Assembly: GCA_030248135.1 (NCBI GenBank)
Contig: JASANC010005303.1
Coordinates: forward strand, 62,001-126,000
Reading direction: 5' to 3'
DNA length: 64,000 bases
From: Theristus sp. LFF4_11
Taxonomy: Eukaryota > Nematoda > Chromadorea > Monhysterida > Xyalidae
Shown here: positions 38,798 through 50,157 of the stretch, one piece after another
Layout of the letters: each line of letters begins with the position of its first letter
How positions within the stretch are numbered: position 1 is the stretch's first letter
Made by a program: the position numbers and the translations under genes
Notes under the pieces: model-generated
What the model saw: only the letters and a program-made list of their open reading frames with translations
Told to the model about the DNA's origin: nothing
Database searches by the model: none

Positions 38798-39296
38798 TAG
38801 GGTTAGGGGGAAAAAAAATCCGGATTTTTTTTTAAATTAAAAAAAAAAAATTTTTTTAAATTTTTTTACAAGTTCGGTTTGTTCGAAGCGTCTCGTCGAG
38901 CTGAGTTCATCTAGACTATTTTCAGAACGATCCGAAAAACTATAAGAGCGAAAATCGTGTTTTATTGAAATTATGTCCATTTCATAGAGGGAAAGTTGCA
39001 TTTTCAACAGTAAAACAGGACAATTTTCGACGTGTACTTGAATATTGAACCGTTCTTAGTTGTTCCTTTTTAGAAAATTACCAAAATTTGACTGTGTTCA
39101 AAAATTCCTGTTTGCTGTAGCTAAGTCGGCAACCCCTGTCGACCCGGTCGCCCCCCCCCAAGACCCCAAGAATTTTCAGAGCAAAGTAGAAGAAAAATTT
39201 TTCAAATTTTTTTTTTAAGTTTGAAAAAAAAATCCAAATTTAAAAAAAAAACAAAAAAAAATAAAAAAAAATTTTTTTTCAAAGCCCCTAACCCTA
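38798..39296 (+). mobile_element. hAT-type MITE, family 2, internally deleted
   Basis: A 499-bp copy with both ends (TAGGGTTAGGGG and CCCCTAACCCTA) and exact 8-bp duplication CTCCGGCC (38790-38797 and 39297-39304). About 550 bp of the middle is missing, between the cytosine run and GAATTTTCAGAGCAAAG. Confidence 0.93.
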
Positions 39297-39759
39297 CTCC
39301 GGCCTGAAAGGTTGCGGCCCGTTTGGTTCCAACCTCCAACCCGAATATTTCCGGTCCGGACGATTTCGGCCTGGAGAATTTTCCTCAGAACGACCAATAA
39401 ACTGCTGGGAGTTGGGTGTCACGAACTGGCGATTTTTTGTTTCCCCCGCGACCCGCGTTTTTATTTCCCCGTATGGGGGAATCATAGACAAAAGACCGCA
39501 CGTACCAAAAGACCGCACGTGCCAAAAGACCGCAAGACCAAAATACCGCAGATTGGTGTGGAACCAAAATACCGCACGTGCCAAAAGACCGCACGAGTCG
39601 AATTCGAAAGTGCCAAATTTAGAAAGTCGGTTCCGCTGATTCTATGTCGATTTTACAATTGCATCAAGCAACATTCGTATCATTTCTTGTGATAAATTGT
39701 GTTGTTTTCGTTTGTTCATTGTTCGAGTTTCACTTTTACGCAACAAAAATGTTTTTCTT

Positions 39760-39835
39760 CGTTCAGTGGATTTGGAACACGGCCAAATGGCGTTTTCGGG
39801 GTTCAGTGGATTTGGAACACGGCCAAATAGTAAAA
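39760..39835 (+). repeat. 42-bp tandem duplication
   Basis: GTTCAGTGGATTTGGAACAC followed by GGCCAAAT occurs twice about 42 bp apart (39763 and 39801) inside the foldback element, just before the satellite. Confidence 0.8.
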
Positions 39836-39889
39836 ATGATTGTGGACACAGCCTTTAAAGCTCACTTTTGTTTGATAATTTCTCACGGA

Positions 39890-41495
39890 TTATCAAAATT
39901 GGCTGAGGGAATCGTGAGCTAGGCGACGCTTTCTTCTGGCAGTCTGCGCGTTTCACCGTGTTTGTCTTGTGCACCAACCTGTCACGCAACTCTACCGGCG
40001 CTGTGCTCAACCGATTTCAACGAAGTACGGCTCAATCAACTCAATAGAACACCAGCAACACGGTGATGTGTCGTTTGTGGTTAGTTCCGATTATTTTTTC
40101 AAAAACCAAAAAAATCCAAAATCACAATATAAATTTGTGTTTTGTCGTTTTTCACACTTTTTTTATTGCAACGCAACCGATGCTGAATAAAACAACAACC
40201 AACAACAAACAACATATCAACGTGTTCCCGCTGCTCTGCTGAGTTGATTGAGTCATGGATCATGAAAATTGGCTGGGGGAATCGTGAGCTGGACGACGTT
40301 TTCTGTTGACAATCTGCTCGTTTCACCGTGTGTGTCGCGCGCGCCGACCTGTCACGCAGCACTGCCGGCGCTGTGCTTGACCGATTTCGACGAACGACAG
40401 CTCAATCAATTCAGCAGAACACCGGCAACACGATGATGTGTCGCTTGTGGTTAGTTCCGACCAATTTTTTCAAAAACCAAAAAATCCAAAGTCACCATAA
40501 ATTTGTGTTTTGTCGTTTTTCACACTTTTTTTATTGCGCGTCAACCGATGTTGAATGGAACAAAAACCATCCATAAACGACGTGTCATCATGTTCCGGGT
40601 GCTCTGCTAATTTGATTGAGCTATGGATCATGAAAATTGGCTGGGGGAATCGTGAGCTGGGCGACATTTTCTGTTGACAATCTGCGCGTTTCACCGTGTG
40701 TGTCGCGCGAGCCGACCTGTCACGCAGCACTGCCGGCGCTGTGCTTGACCGATTTCGACGAACGACAGCTCAATCAATTCAGCAGAACACCGGCAACATG
40801 ATGATGTGTCGTTTGCGGTTAGTTCTGATCATTTTTTCAAAAACCAAAAAAAGTCCAAAATCACCATAAATTTGTGTTTTGTCGTTTTTTACACTTTTTT
40901 TATTGCAAAGAAACCGAGACTGAATTAAACAACAACCAACAACAAACGACATATCAACCTGTTCCCGCTGCTCTGCTGAGTTGATTGAGTCATGGATCAT
41001 GAAAATTGGCTGGGGGAATCGTGAGCTGGGCGACGTTTTCTCTTGACAATCTGCTCGTTTCACCGTGTGTGTCGCGCGCGCCGACCTGTCACGCAGCACT
41101 GTCGGCGCTGTGCTTGATCGATTTCAACGAACGGCAGCTCAATCAATTCAGCAGAACACCGGCAACGCGATGATGTGTCGTTTGCGGCTGGTTCCGATCA
41201 TAATTTTTGAAAACCAAAAATCCAAAGTCACCAAAAATTTGTGTTTTGTCGTTTTTCACACTTTTTTTATTGCACGTCAATCGAGGTTGAATGAAACTAA
41301 AACCATCCATAAACGACGCGTCATCATGTTCCGGGTGCTCTGCTAATTTGATTGAGCCATGGATTGCCAAAATCGGCCAAGGAAATCGTGATCTGGACGA
41401 CGTTGTGTCGTTGTTTGTGCTTCACGACATGTGCCTTGTGCGCCGACCTGTCACGCGACTCTGCCGGCGCTGTGCTCGGCCGATTTCAAGGATTT
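39890..41495 (+). repeat. 368-bp satellite with alternating units
   Basis: About 4.4 tandem units. The landmark GACCTGTCACGC or AACCTGTCACGC recurs at about 39981, 40351, 40719, 41088 and 41450, spacing 362-370 bp. Units alternate: one type carries AACAACATATCAACGTG or a close variant with GAGTTGATTGAGTCATGG, the other carries CATCCATAAACGAC with CTAATTTGATTGAGC. Thus the higher-order repeat is about 737 bp. The array is contained in the foldback element. Confidence 0.92.
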
Positions 41496-41874
41496 TTGTG
41501 GAATAAAAAAGAATAGGAAGACAAAATAAACAAAAAACATATCATAATCACGTACGCAGTGAATAATTTTGGTGCGGTCTTTTGGCACGTGCGGTATTTT
41601 AATTTGATAGCATCTGCGGTCTTTTGGTCACAAAAAAATCTCAAATCTGCGGTCTTTTGGCACGTGCGGTCTTTTGTCCGCAAGCCCGTATGGGGGGGGG
41701 GTTTGATCATTTTTTTCGCATTCCGCTTCGCAGTCGCTCGCATTCTGCAATCAAAGCGCAATCCCAGATATAAAAATGATTGCAAAAATAAAAATAAACT
41801 TCAGCCGCAAATGAAATCTAATCCCAAAACTGAGCAAAGTTGTTTTAATTTAATTTTTAATTTAATTATACGCG

Positions 41875-41950
41875 CGCCGGTTCCGGAAACCCGAAGGTAC
41901 CAAACTCCGGCGGAGACGGGCAATACTGCCCCGAGCCCAATTTTACCCTC
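41875..41950 (-). repeat. GC-rich dispersed repeat, fragment
   Basis: In reverse this contains GGTACCTTCGGGTTTCCGGAA, matching the right part of the family at 6837-7072 and 42480-42706, then diverges. Confidence 0.7.
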
Positions 41951-42239
41951 GGCTCAGGAGGGAACAGACCATTAGATGTTCGTTGGTCACTCTAATTTTC
42001 CACGAGTATGTCTTGTCCACAGCGAGGTTCGTTGTTGTTGTTGTTGGTCTCCTTCCTTCCAAGCCTTTCATATGAAGACTTCGGAAACCTAAGTTTTTGA
42101 AAAAAAATGTTATGCCATGCGTGATTTGATTGATTGTGGTCATTTCTTGATGCATCATAGATCACAAAAAATGGTACAGGTGGTTCACCATACCATTGCT
42201 CGTGTAACATTGCTCGGGGGCCGGAATCGTAATTCGATC

Positions 42240-42350
42240 AATTATCAAAAAACAAAACAAAAGTGCCGATTTTTTAGAAGAAAAATTCGGAAATTTTTTC
42301 TCTAATATGCTCTGAAAACCTCATTTTTGGCACAATTTTTCGAAACTGCT
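42240..42350 (-). repeat. hAT-like subterminal fragment
   Basis: Contains ATATGCTCTGAAAACCTCAT and a following GGCACAATTTTTCGAAA. It matches 32041-32130 and, in reverse and more weakly, the right subterminal region of hAT family 1 (1760-1830). It seems to be a solo end of a related element. Confidence 0.55.
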
Positions 42351-42479
42351 GGGATGAAGTTTTTGAGCGTCACAAAGACAATCTGTGTCGTGTCGTGGCG
42401 ACGTCATCAGAATTACTCGAATTTGATCTGCCGCCAGTGTAGCTCTCTACTCTAATAACTACACTGGTTTTCAACTAAA

Positions 42480-42706
42480 GCTTTCGGATTCGCTGCCCTG
42501 CGGGATATAGCGACCGCAGGCCACCGAAACCGAAATCGGGCTAAGATCACTGGTGCCCCCAGGACAGAGCGGGGCTTAGAGGCTGTCCCCCTCACGTGGC
42601 GAGGGTATTGGTTCCACGGGATGGTGAGCCGTCCGTTCCCCAATCCCACCGGAGTTTGGTACCTTCGGGTTTCCGGAATCGGTGGGGGGCGTGCTTCAAA
42701 TATAAA
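42480..42706 (+). repeat. GC-rich dispersed repeat, copy 3
   Basis: A full-length copy about 96 percent similar by eye to 6837-7072, with a shorter G-run and the same ending GCGTGCTTCAAA followed by A-rich sequence. No insertion. The A-rich 3' flank would fit a retroposed sequence, but no clear target duplication was found. Confidence 0.82.
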
Positions 42707-42744
42707 AAAAAATTTCAAACCGGTATGTTTGCTTTCACTTGAGC

Positions 42745-42930
42745 TGAAGACAATTAGTGACGTTTTGGGGGTCAAAACACAAAAAGAGGCGTGGTAACGG
42801 TTTGTAAAAGGGGCAAATGAGGTTACCAAAACAAAATCTGGAAAGTTCCGCCATACGGGAGTCATTTGGGAGGCGCTTGCGCACGTCAGATGTGGTTCTT
42901 CGGATTCCCTGATTGATTTTGCACAACTTT
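42745..42930 (-). repeat. Dispersed repeat with a conserved reading frame, copy 2
   Basis: Counterpart of 4245-4435 (see that entry). Directly follows GC-rich repeat copy 3, whereas copy 1 has no such neighbour. Confidence 0.5.
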
Positions 42931-43448
42931 GATTTTCAAAAAGTTTTTAAAAAATGACGTTTTTTGTTTTTTAACAACCCTAGTGGTGAATGAGCGAGCT
43001 GACAAATCCATCTATCCATGTCCATCTTCGTTGTCGAAGTTTTATTTGCATTTTTAGCAAAAAAGTTTTTGTGCATATTTCAGAAAGCAGACTGCGCGGA
43101 GGTTGAGGAGCGCAAGAAGAAGGCTTCTTCAAACCGGAAATGATTTTACAACAACGGCGGCCTTGCTAACGCTTTTGCCAATTTTCATTTCAAATCAACA
43201 AACTACCGTCAGTGAGGTGCGGCCTGCGGGTGCGGTAGTGAGTGTCGAGTTGAGTGACAGTGAAACTCTGTCTCTGTGGTTTGCATCGCGATTCAAGACA
43301 GCGGCAAAACGAACTTGCGAGTATTTTGAAATACTGGCGTCCGTCTGGCTAATAGCAACAACAACATTCCTATCGATTTTCGTACAGCACCGTTGTTGAC
43401 TGACTTTTTTTACATCGGAAGAGATAACTACACAAGACACTTTACAAC

Positions 43449-46262
43449 ATGGATGTTGTGTATGATTTCGTTGAAAGTGAGTTGATGTTACTGTTAATCA
43501 AAATTTTACAATAACAAAGTGTTTTTGAAGTGAAAACCTGTCACAATTTTGCTGCCGCAGTGTGGTGTGTCGTTTGTCGTGTCTCTCGAATGTGTGTGTG
43601 CTGGTGTGCATGTGCTCTTCCCATGCAGGCATCCACGTGTTCATCCCAATCATCGCGGTCGTGTTCTTCGTGGTGATGGTGTTCCTGTTCGGCACCACGC
43701 GCAGTGCACAGCAGCCGCCGATGGAGTATCTCGATCAGTTGCATCAACTCGAACAGCAACAGCAAGCGCTGCGCTCGAAGAAGGTGCGTTCGAGTGTGAA
43801 CTTTGATGATTATTGTGTTGCAATTGGTTGCAATGAATGAAATTGGTTAACGAGAGAGGAAAACTGTGATTCCAATCCAATAGTGGCTTTGTTTGTACGA
43901 GTAGGCTGTGGACCGTGGTGGTGTCAAGGGTTTTTTTTAGGGTTTTGTTTTTATGAAAAATGTGGTAATTTGCAAAAAAAAACACGAAAAAACGGATTTT
44001 TTTACGAATCGCTCCAATTGCAACTCCGCCTGTCTGCCTCATTTTGGTTTCGCGTTCAGCGCGCTGCCCCGCCGTCGAGTGCGTCGCCAAGTCACGTGAC
44101 ACCGAAGTCGCACGGCCAACAGGAGCGCGACACAAAGACGTCGCCACTGAAACAGCAACGTTCGCCGCTCGATGCTGACAGTGCTGAGGCGACCACCGTT
44201 CGGGTTAGTTCAGCTTGAGATCGATTGATTCAATAGTAAGAAAGGTAGAAAACCGCTTTACACAATGCCAGTAACAAAACCGGACTTATTTTTTAGTTTT
44301 TCCCATTAGCACCAGTTTCCAGAACTTGGCCCTCGGAACCAATCAAAAATACAGTTGAAATTAGTGTTTTGAAATTTTGGGGACTCGGATCATTTTGCTA
44401 ATTGTGAATTCCCACGTCGTGCATGAAAATGTTCACATATCTGTGCGCGCATTGAGTCTCGGGAACAAAATAAAAGATAATAATTTTTTAAATTACTTTT
44501 CTTACTTTGTTTGCTCTGAGCAAATGAATTTTCAACAGTTTGATTTACTTTACAGCAACGCAAAAAGGCCACGAAAGCAGCCAATAAAACAGCGCGTGCA
44601 GACGTGGACGCGCAGCGGTACAGTGAGACTGAAAATGATGACGAAGTTGAAAGTGAGTTTGAATGGTGTGGCGAACGATCGATGATGCAACTATCGTTTT
44701 CAATTTCAACTTCGCCTTTTTTTGTATTCACATTAACTTGTGTGACGGTGGAGAAATGAAAATTGTGCCGCAATTGTGGTTGTTCTGTCGCAGACGGCTG
44801 GGTGACGGTGACACCAAAACGTAAGGCGCGCGCTCAACTCTCGGAGGAATCATACAATTCAGCTGCTGCAGCGTACATGGACAACCAAAACGTCAGTCTT
44901 GGTATTTTGCATGCTAAAGTGTAAACTCCGTCAATCTATCGCGTAATACCTACTAAACTTTATTTTAGTCAATGATTTTATTTGCTCTCAGGTTCAACAA
45001 CCCATCGACACTGGGATTGATGACAACAATGCAAAAGGGAAACATAATTCCGCTGTGCAACATGAAGAGAACGACATAGTGAAATCGCATGAAAAAGGTT
45101 TTTTCTTTTCCGATTGAGAAAAATCTGATTTGTTTGCGTGTGGCTTTTTTCTCGATTTTTCTAAAAACGTTTTTCTCAGTTTTCTTTTCAGATTCAGTTG
45201 AACCAAATCAGAAGGACGAAAATGAGGAGCCAGCCGTAGCACCGCAAATCGAGCACGCCTCCGAAGATGAGAATGAAAATGCGCATGCGATCAAGAAGAA
45301 GCATCAGCGGCCCCAAAAGCAGCCGCAACCGCGACTACCGGCGGCTGACCGCGAGTCGGAAAGCGACAAGCAAAAGGTGACGCGCGACGAGCCGGCCGAG
45401 GAGGCCGAGTCGTCGATGCAGCAACGCGACCGCGACCAAATGGACGACTCGGCCGACGAGAAATCGGACGAAAATGGTGCCGAGAAATCGCTGCACAACG
45501 TCGCGGACGACGCTGGAAACAGAAACGAACGGGCACCGGCCGTGGACGAGGCGTGGGAGACGGCGGGTGCGAAACGCAAACACAAGAAACGCCACAAGAA
45601 CAAGCTGGCTGGCAAGAAGGCGGCGGGCGGCGGTGACGAGCCGACGGACGCGTTCGACGTCGATGCCGTCGAGTTGCATGCAGGTCTGTACGAGAGGGAG
45701 CGCGGTTTGTCCAATTGAAACTGCACAAACTGGTCGGTTGTGTTGGTTATCATATAGACTGGCAATTATAGACTACGTAACTGTGCAACGTCAACAACTT
45801 CAGTGAGCGCGTTGCTTTGGGCGCGGCTGGTTATTGCCATCAGGGTGGGCTAAAAATCCTTCAACAATCAATTTGCTGTAACTGGCGTGTGATACGGCCT
45901 TTTGAGCTGAAATTTTCAGCGTTGATAGAACACGTCATCTAGTTTTTCTAACAAAAATTTTTGGTTTTGTCAAGTAAATTCCGTTTTACAGCCATAATGT
46001 TTGAAAAATACCAGTTTTTCACAAAAAAGACAGTTTCCACCGAAAATGTCAGCTGAACAGAGCGTATCACACGCCAGTGTCAGCAGTTTGAAACGTGACT
46101 GTTTCTTGGCGCACCGTGTGTCAATAAATGCGCCAGGCAAACGTTCACTGCAGCGAGTCCGTGCATTTTGCAGATGACGACGACCCACCGCCGCAGTCGC
46201 CCGGTCAGCCTTCGTCCCCCGACAGCGCTGGGGCGCGGCGTCGTCGTCTGAGACGCGACTGA
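43449..46262 (+). CDS. Unassigned membrane protein with charged tail
   Basis: Function not recognised. Exons 43449-43476, 43629-43783, 44060-44203, 44556-44652, 44794-44891, 44992-45097, 45192-45683, 46174-46262 join in frame to 402 residues. A short lumenal N-terminus (MDVVYDFVESIH) is followed by one membrane segment at about 11-31 (VFIPIIAVVFFVVMVFLFG), a Gln-rich segment (LHQLEQQQQALRSKK), and a long polar tail. The tail has two Trp motifs next to basic clusters, NGWVTVTPKRKAR and DEAWETAGAKRKHKKRHK, in very acidic surroundings, and a final DDDDPPPQSPGQ exon. The layout (N-terminal anchor, disordered basic/acidic tail, isolated Trp motifs) recalls LYRIC/metadherin, but I cannot show homology. 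If the last donor is not used, the frame stops at 45718 (384 residues), with AATAAA at 46123 as a possible poly(A) signal. Expression evidence is needed to choose. Confidence 0.8.
45841..46119 (+). mobile_element. Mariner-like MITE in last intron
   Basis: About 279 bp with ends CAGGGTGGGCTAAAAATCC and, reversed, CACGGTGCGCCAAGAAAC. Both ends then contain ACTGGCGTGTGATACG. The left interior (GAGCTGAAATTTTCAGCGTT and following) matches the left part of the element at 7111-8027, so this is a short internally deleted relative. The TA flanks have decayed. Confidence 0.8.
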
Positions 46263-46412
46263 CGCCGCACGCAATTCTATTGGCGACGTTTGGCCGTCGC
46301 GCGCTCTCCGAATCTTTGTGTTCGTGCATGCTGCTTTGTAGAGCATATTATCCTTTGTTTCTCGACGTGCTGCTGGAGTACTTGTCGGTCAATGTTTATT
46401 ATTATTTTTTTA

Positions 46413-49400
46413 CTAGCCAATTGACCCGTGCCTACGGCACGGTTAGCTGATAAATACAATTATTTTTGCATGGATTTTGACCTTTTGAACCGTGCCAAAA
46501 ATGCATTGCATTTTGATTTTGAGCTGCTTTAGTTGTTCCCGTTCATTTTATCAAAAACAATCTTCTGATCAAGAACACAATCTTTACTGCATTCCGTTTT
46601 AAAATTAAAAAACAATCTTTTTTAATCGCCAATGGTCAATTGCTGTTTTCGTTAAAATGTGTGAAGCGATTTTAAAGTTAATTGAATTGAAACGACAAAA
46701 AGTAACGTTTTATAAAAATCGTTTTTGAATGTAATTTCTAATTGCAATTTTGAATTTTTGTTTTTGAAATTGACAGATTTCTAATTAAACCCGGGTGTTG
46801 AAAACAAATTTAAAAACCGAAGTTTATAATTTTGCTCTTATGTTTTTTACCCGTTCACCCTGCTCTAAGCAAATCCTTTTTAGAGTGAACAAAAAATGAA
46901 CAAAAAATATAAAAAAAGTGACGTTTAAAAAAAATACCCATTTTTGTCATGCAGCTTCATTTTTGCGTTTCTGTATTTACGTTTTCGAAAAAGTTCTCAA
47001 GCAATAACTTTTCAACCAAATGATAATGAAAAATAGTGTCTTGAAAGCAAAGTGCAATGTGCACTTGCAATTTCGATGTCGTTTTGCAACCTGATTTTTA
47101 AAAAACAATTGCAACCATTCTTCACAGTTGGTTTTCTTTTATCTTCGCATTCGGTCGTCAAGTTTTGAACAGCAACAGTTGCCATTATTTGTCAATCGTA
47201 TCTAGAGGCGCTGTAGCGGATGACCAAAGAGTATCATGATGACTTCGCAGTGAAGAGTGACTTTTCTGAGAAAAATAATTGTCATTGATTTTTAAAAAAA
47301 TGAGCTTTAGCTTAGCTACCTTAAATAGCAAAAATGAGCGCCAATTCAAATTTCAAAAAAGTGCCACACACACACACACAGACACGACTATTATCTTAGT
47401 ACTAGCAAATTGACCCGTGCCTACGGCACGGTTAGCTGATAACTACAATTATTATTTTTGAGTGGATTTTCGCTTTTTGACCTATGCCCACGATCCGGAC
47501 TAAAAATGCATTGCATTTTGATTTTGAGCTGCTTCAACCGACTGTTGTTGATTTACCATAGAAATGAACGTTCATTTTTAAAGAACATCGTATCCGTCGA
47601 TGCTTCTACTTTTTGAAAATCATAGCATTTCAGTTTTTTTAAAACAGTGTTTTTTTTCAAGTATGTGATTTTGCTGAGTTTATTGCTGTCGATTCAATCG
47701 TAACCTGATTTAGTCACCGTATCACTTATTACTATGTGATTTGGTTAATGCTGTTTCAGCATCATTCAGAGCCACAGATACTATTTTTCAACTTGCCATC
47801 ATTTTGATGAGAACCGCTGTTTTTTTAATTCAGCGTAAATATTCTTTGATCTGCAAGCAACAGTAGCAACACAATCATAACTGCATTGCCATTCAAAATA
47901 TGAAAAACAATCTTTTTTAATTAGCAACAAACAACTGCCATTTAAAGTATCAAGATAAACTCTGATTTGTTACCTTCTTCAATATCGCTTAATTGTAGTT
48001 TCATTCTTTTTGTATTCCACTGTCATTCCCGTTTAAAGTATCAAAAATGTTCTTTGATCAGCGACAATTAACAGCCATTCCCTCAAAATATCAAAAATCA
48101 ATCTTGTTTTGTTAGCTTTTCCATGTCGTCAAATGTCGTTCAACTACCATTCCTGATCAAAAAAAATTAAAAAAAACGTCGTTTGATCTGGAATAATCAA
48201 CCGATACCGGTTTAAAATATTAAAAAAACTAAAAGCAATCTGTTTTAGTCAGCTGCATTTCGCTTTCATTTCTGTTCAGTATAACAAAAACAATCTTGTA
48301 TTATGATCAGCAAAAACTATCATGTTCAAAATCTTTTTGAAATCCCGTTCAAAATCAGCAGCAATCTTTCAATCTTTTTAGTCAGTTTCATTTCACTGTC
48401 ATGACCGTTAAAAGTATAATAAAATAATCTTTGATCAGCAACACTCAAATGCTATTCCCGTACTTTTTAGTCAGTTTCATTTCACTGTCATGACCGGTAA
48501 AAGTATAATAAAATAATCTTTGATCAGCAACACTCAAATGCTATTCCCGTTCAAAATATTAAAAAAATCATTCCCGTTTAAGGTATCAAAAAACAATCTT
48601 TTGATGATGAGCGAAAATTAACAGTCATTCACGCTCAAAGCATCAAAATCAATCTTTGCTATTCCTGTTCAAAAAAAATTAAAAAACATGTCGTTTGATC
48701 AGCAACAATCAGCTGATACCGGTTTAAAATATTTAAAAAAAATTGAAAGCAACCTGGTTCAGTCAGCTGCATTTCGCTGTCATTTCTGTTCAGTATAATA
48801 AAAACAATCTTGTATGATCAGCAACAGCTATCCCGTTCAAAAAGCAATTTTTTAAGCTTCTTAGTGAGTTGCATTTTACTGTCATGACGGTTAAAAGTAT
48901 GATAAAACAATTTTTGATCAGCAACACCCAACTGCTTCGTTTAAAATTCCCGTCCAATATATTTAAAAAAACCTCTTCTGATTAGAATCATTCAACTGTT
49001 ACTCTCGTTAAAAAATTGATCGATTTTATGTGGACCGTTCCACTGCTTCGCCGTCGATCATGGCCACATCTTTGTTGATGCTGCAATCTATATCTTGTGG
49101 AACTACAGTCTATTTTTTGTTCAGAAACAATCAATTACTTTTGGTAAGCTTTTGTAATTCGATTGAAGTTCTATCTTTTCGTGTAAAGGAGGCGGCGTAA
49201 TGTTGAATGATGTGTGGAAAAGCCGCACAGCTGATAAGATGTGTCGCGCCCGAACGTAGTTCGAATACTATATAAAATAGATTTATTTAGTAAGGAAAGA
49301 TTCTGATTAGCTTTTTCCTCAATTTTTTTGCACGAATCTGCCGATAGAATACGTTAAGTTTTGATGATTTCAAATTGCCGCACAGCCATAAAATTTTTTC

Positions 49401-49713
49401 TCTATCTTTGCGTGCAAACGCATATTGATTGGGGCCCGTTTAATAAGAAAGATAATAGATGGCAAACAGCAGCAACAGCCAAATCAAAGTGGTCGATTGT
49501 TTTCATTGCATAAGAATGATGATGATTAGGACTTTTACAGAACATAGAGAGTAAAAAATTCTCTTAAATAAAAAATGGAGTGCAGCTAGAGATGATGATA
49601 GATATATGGCAAATTCAGAATAGCTTGGCGCCAATTCAAATCGACCAAAATTGACACGCTAAGACACACACACAGACACACGGTCTTCCTGTTTTAGTAT
49701 TATAGATAATAGA
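46413..49713 (-). mobile_element. Non-autonomous Helitron 1, interrupted
   Basis: On the minus strand the 3' end has the hairpin CCGTGCCGTAGGCACGG, ten bases later ending CTAG, followed by host T (A at 46412 on the plus strand). After removing Helitron 2 (47402-49706), its 5' end reads TCTATTATACTAAGATAA, preceded by host A. TC...CTAG termini, a hairpin and A/T insertion site are the Helitron signature. Own sequence is about 1 kb, without Rep/helicase frames. Confidence 0.87.
47402..49706 (-). mobile_element. Non-autonomous Helitron 2, nested in Helitron 1
   Basis: On the minus strand it begins TCTATAATACTAAAACAGG and ends with hairpin CCGTGCCGTAGGCACGG and CTAG. It lies exactly between A (47401) and T (49707) of Helitron 1, near the latter's 5' end. 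The 2.3 kb interior is AT-rich and made of many diverged, roughly 60-bp units containing TTTGATCAGCAACAA and CCATTCCCGTT-like words. No protein frame was found. Confidence 0.87.
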
Positions 49714-50157
49714 TGATGATGATGATGATGATTTGGTTCCGACACTCAATGCGCGCATGGATATGTAAACGGTTTCAAGCATAACGAGGAAATTCAAAAT
49801 CGGTAAAGTGATCCGAGTTTCCTTCCATAAATAGGGCCGGGACACTTAGACTATTTTGAATTGCCACACAAAACTTGAAACTAGTTTCCTTTCGACGTCT
49901 GCAAACGCACTGAGTCGCAGAACTGAAAAAAAATTGATAATAGCAATGGCGAGCAATTTGTAACAGTACAATTATGGTCGGTTTATTATGGAGTTATGAC
50001 AGGGACTGGTCGCCATGTTTTGTGACACCCTGGTTCTGTTCTAACAGACCACGTTTACTTTTGTGCTCGTAAATTGGGCTTGCTTGTTACCAAACATTGA
50101 TACCGTTTTTGTGTACTCACCATGATACATTATCATAGCATTGTTATTTCAACTGTA

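Larger units (their letters stand above)
39480..41684. mobile_element. Foldback element with 17-bp unit arms around a satellite
   Basis: The same 12 bp, CCCGTATGGGGG, lies at 39468-39479 and 41685-41696 as a possible target duplication; 9-12 bp would fit a Mutator-like mechanism. Inside, GACAAAAGACCGCACGT on the left (39487) and its reverse on the right (to 41678) form imperfect inverted ends. Each arm is a short array of a roughly 17-bp unit, AAAAGACCGCACGTGCC, with variants: about six units at 39490-39600 and five in reverse at 41566-41678. The interior is mainly the 368-bp satellite. No transposase frame is present. Class is uncertain. Confidence 0.75.

Noticed and set aside
39480..41684. 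Polinton/Maverick-type element because of terminal repeats
   Set aside because: Only 2.2 kb, no integrase or polymerase frame, and flanks are about 12 bp rather than 6 bp.
43103..43399. 98-codon frame upstream of the membrane protein
   Set aside because: No domain and wrong frame relative to the first supported exon; probably 5' UTR or chance.
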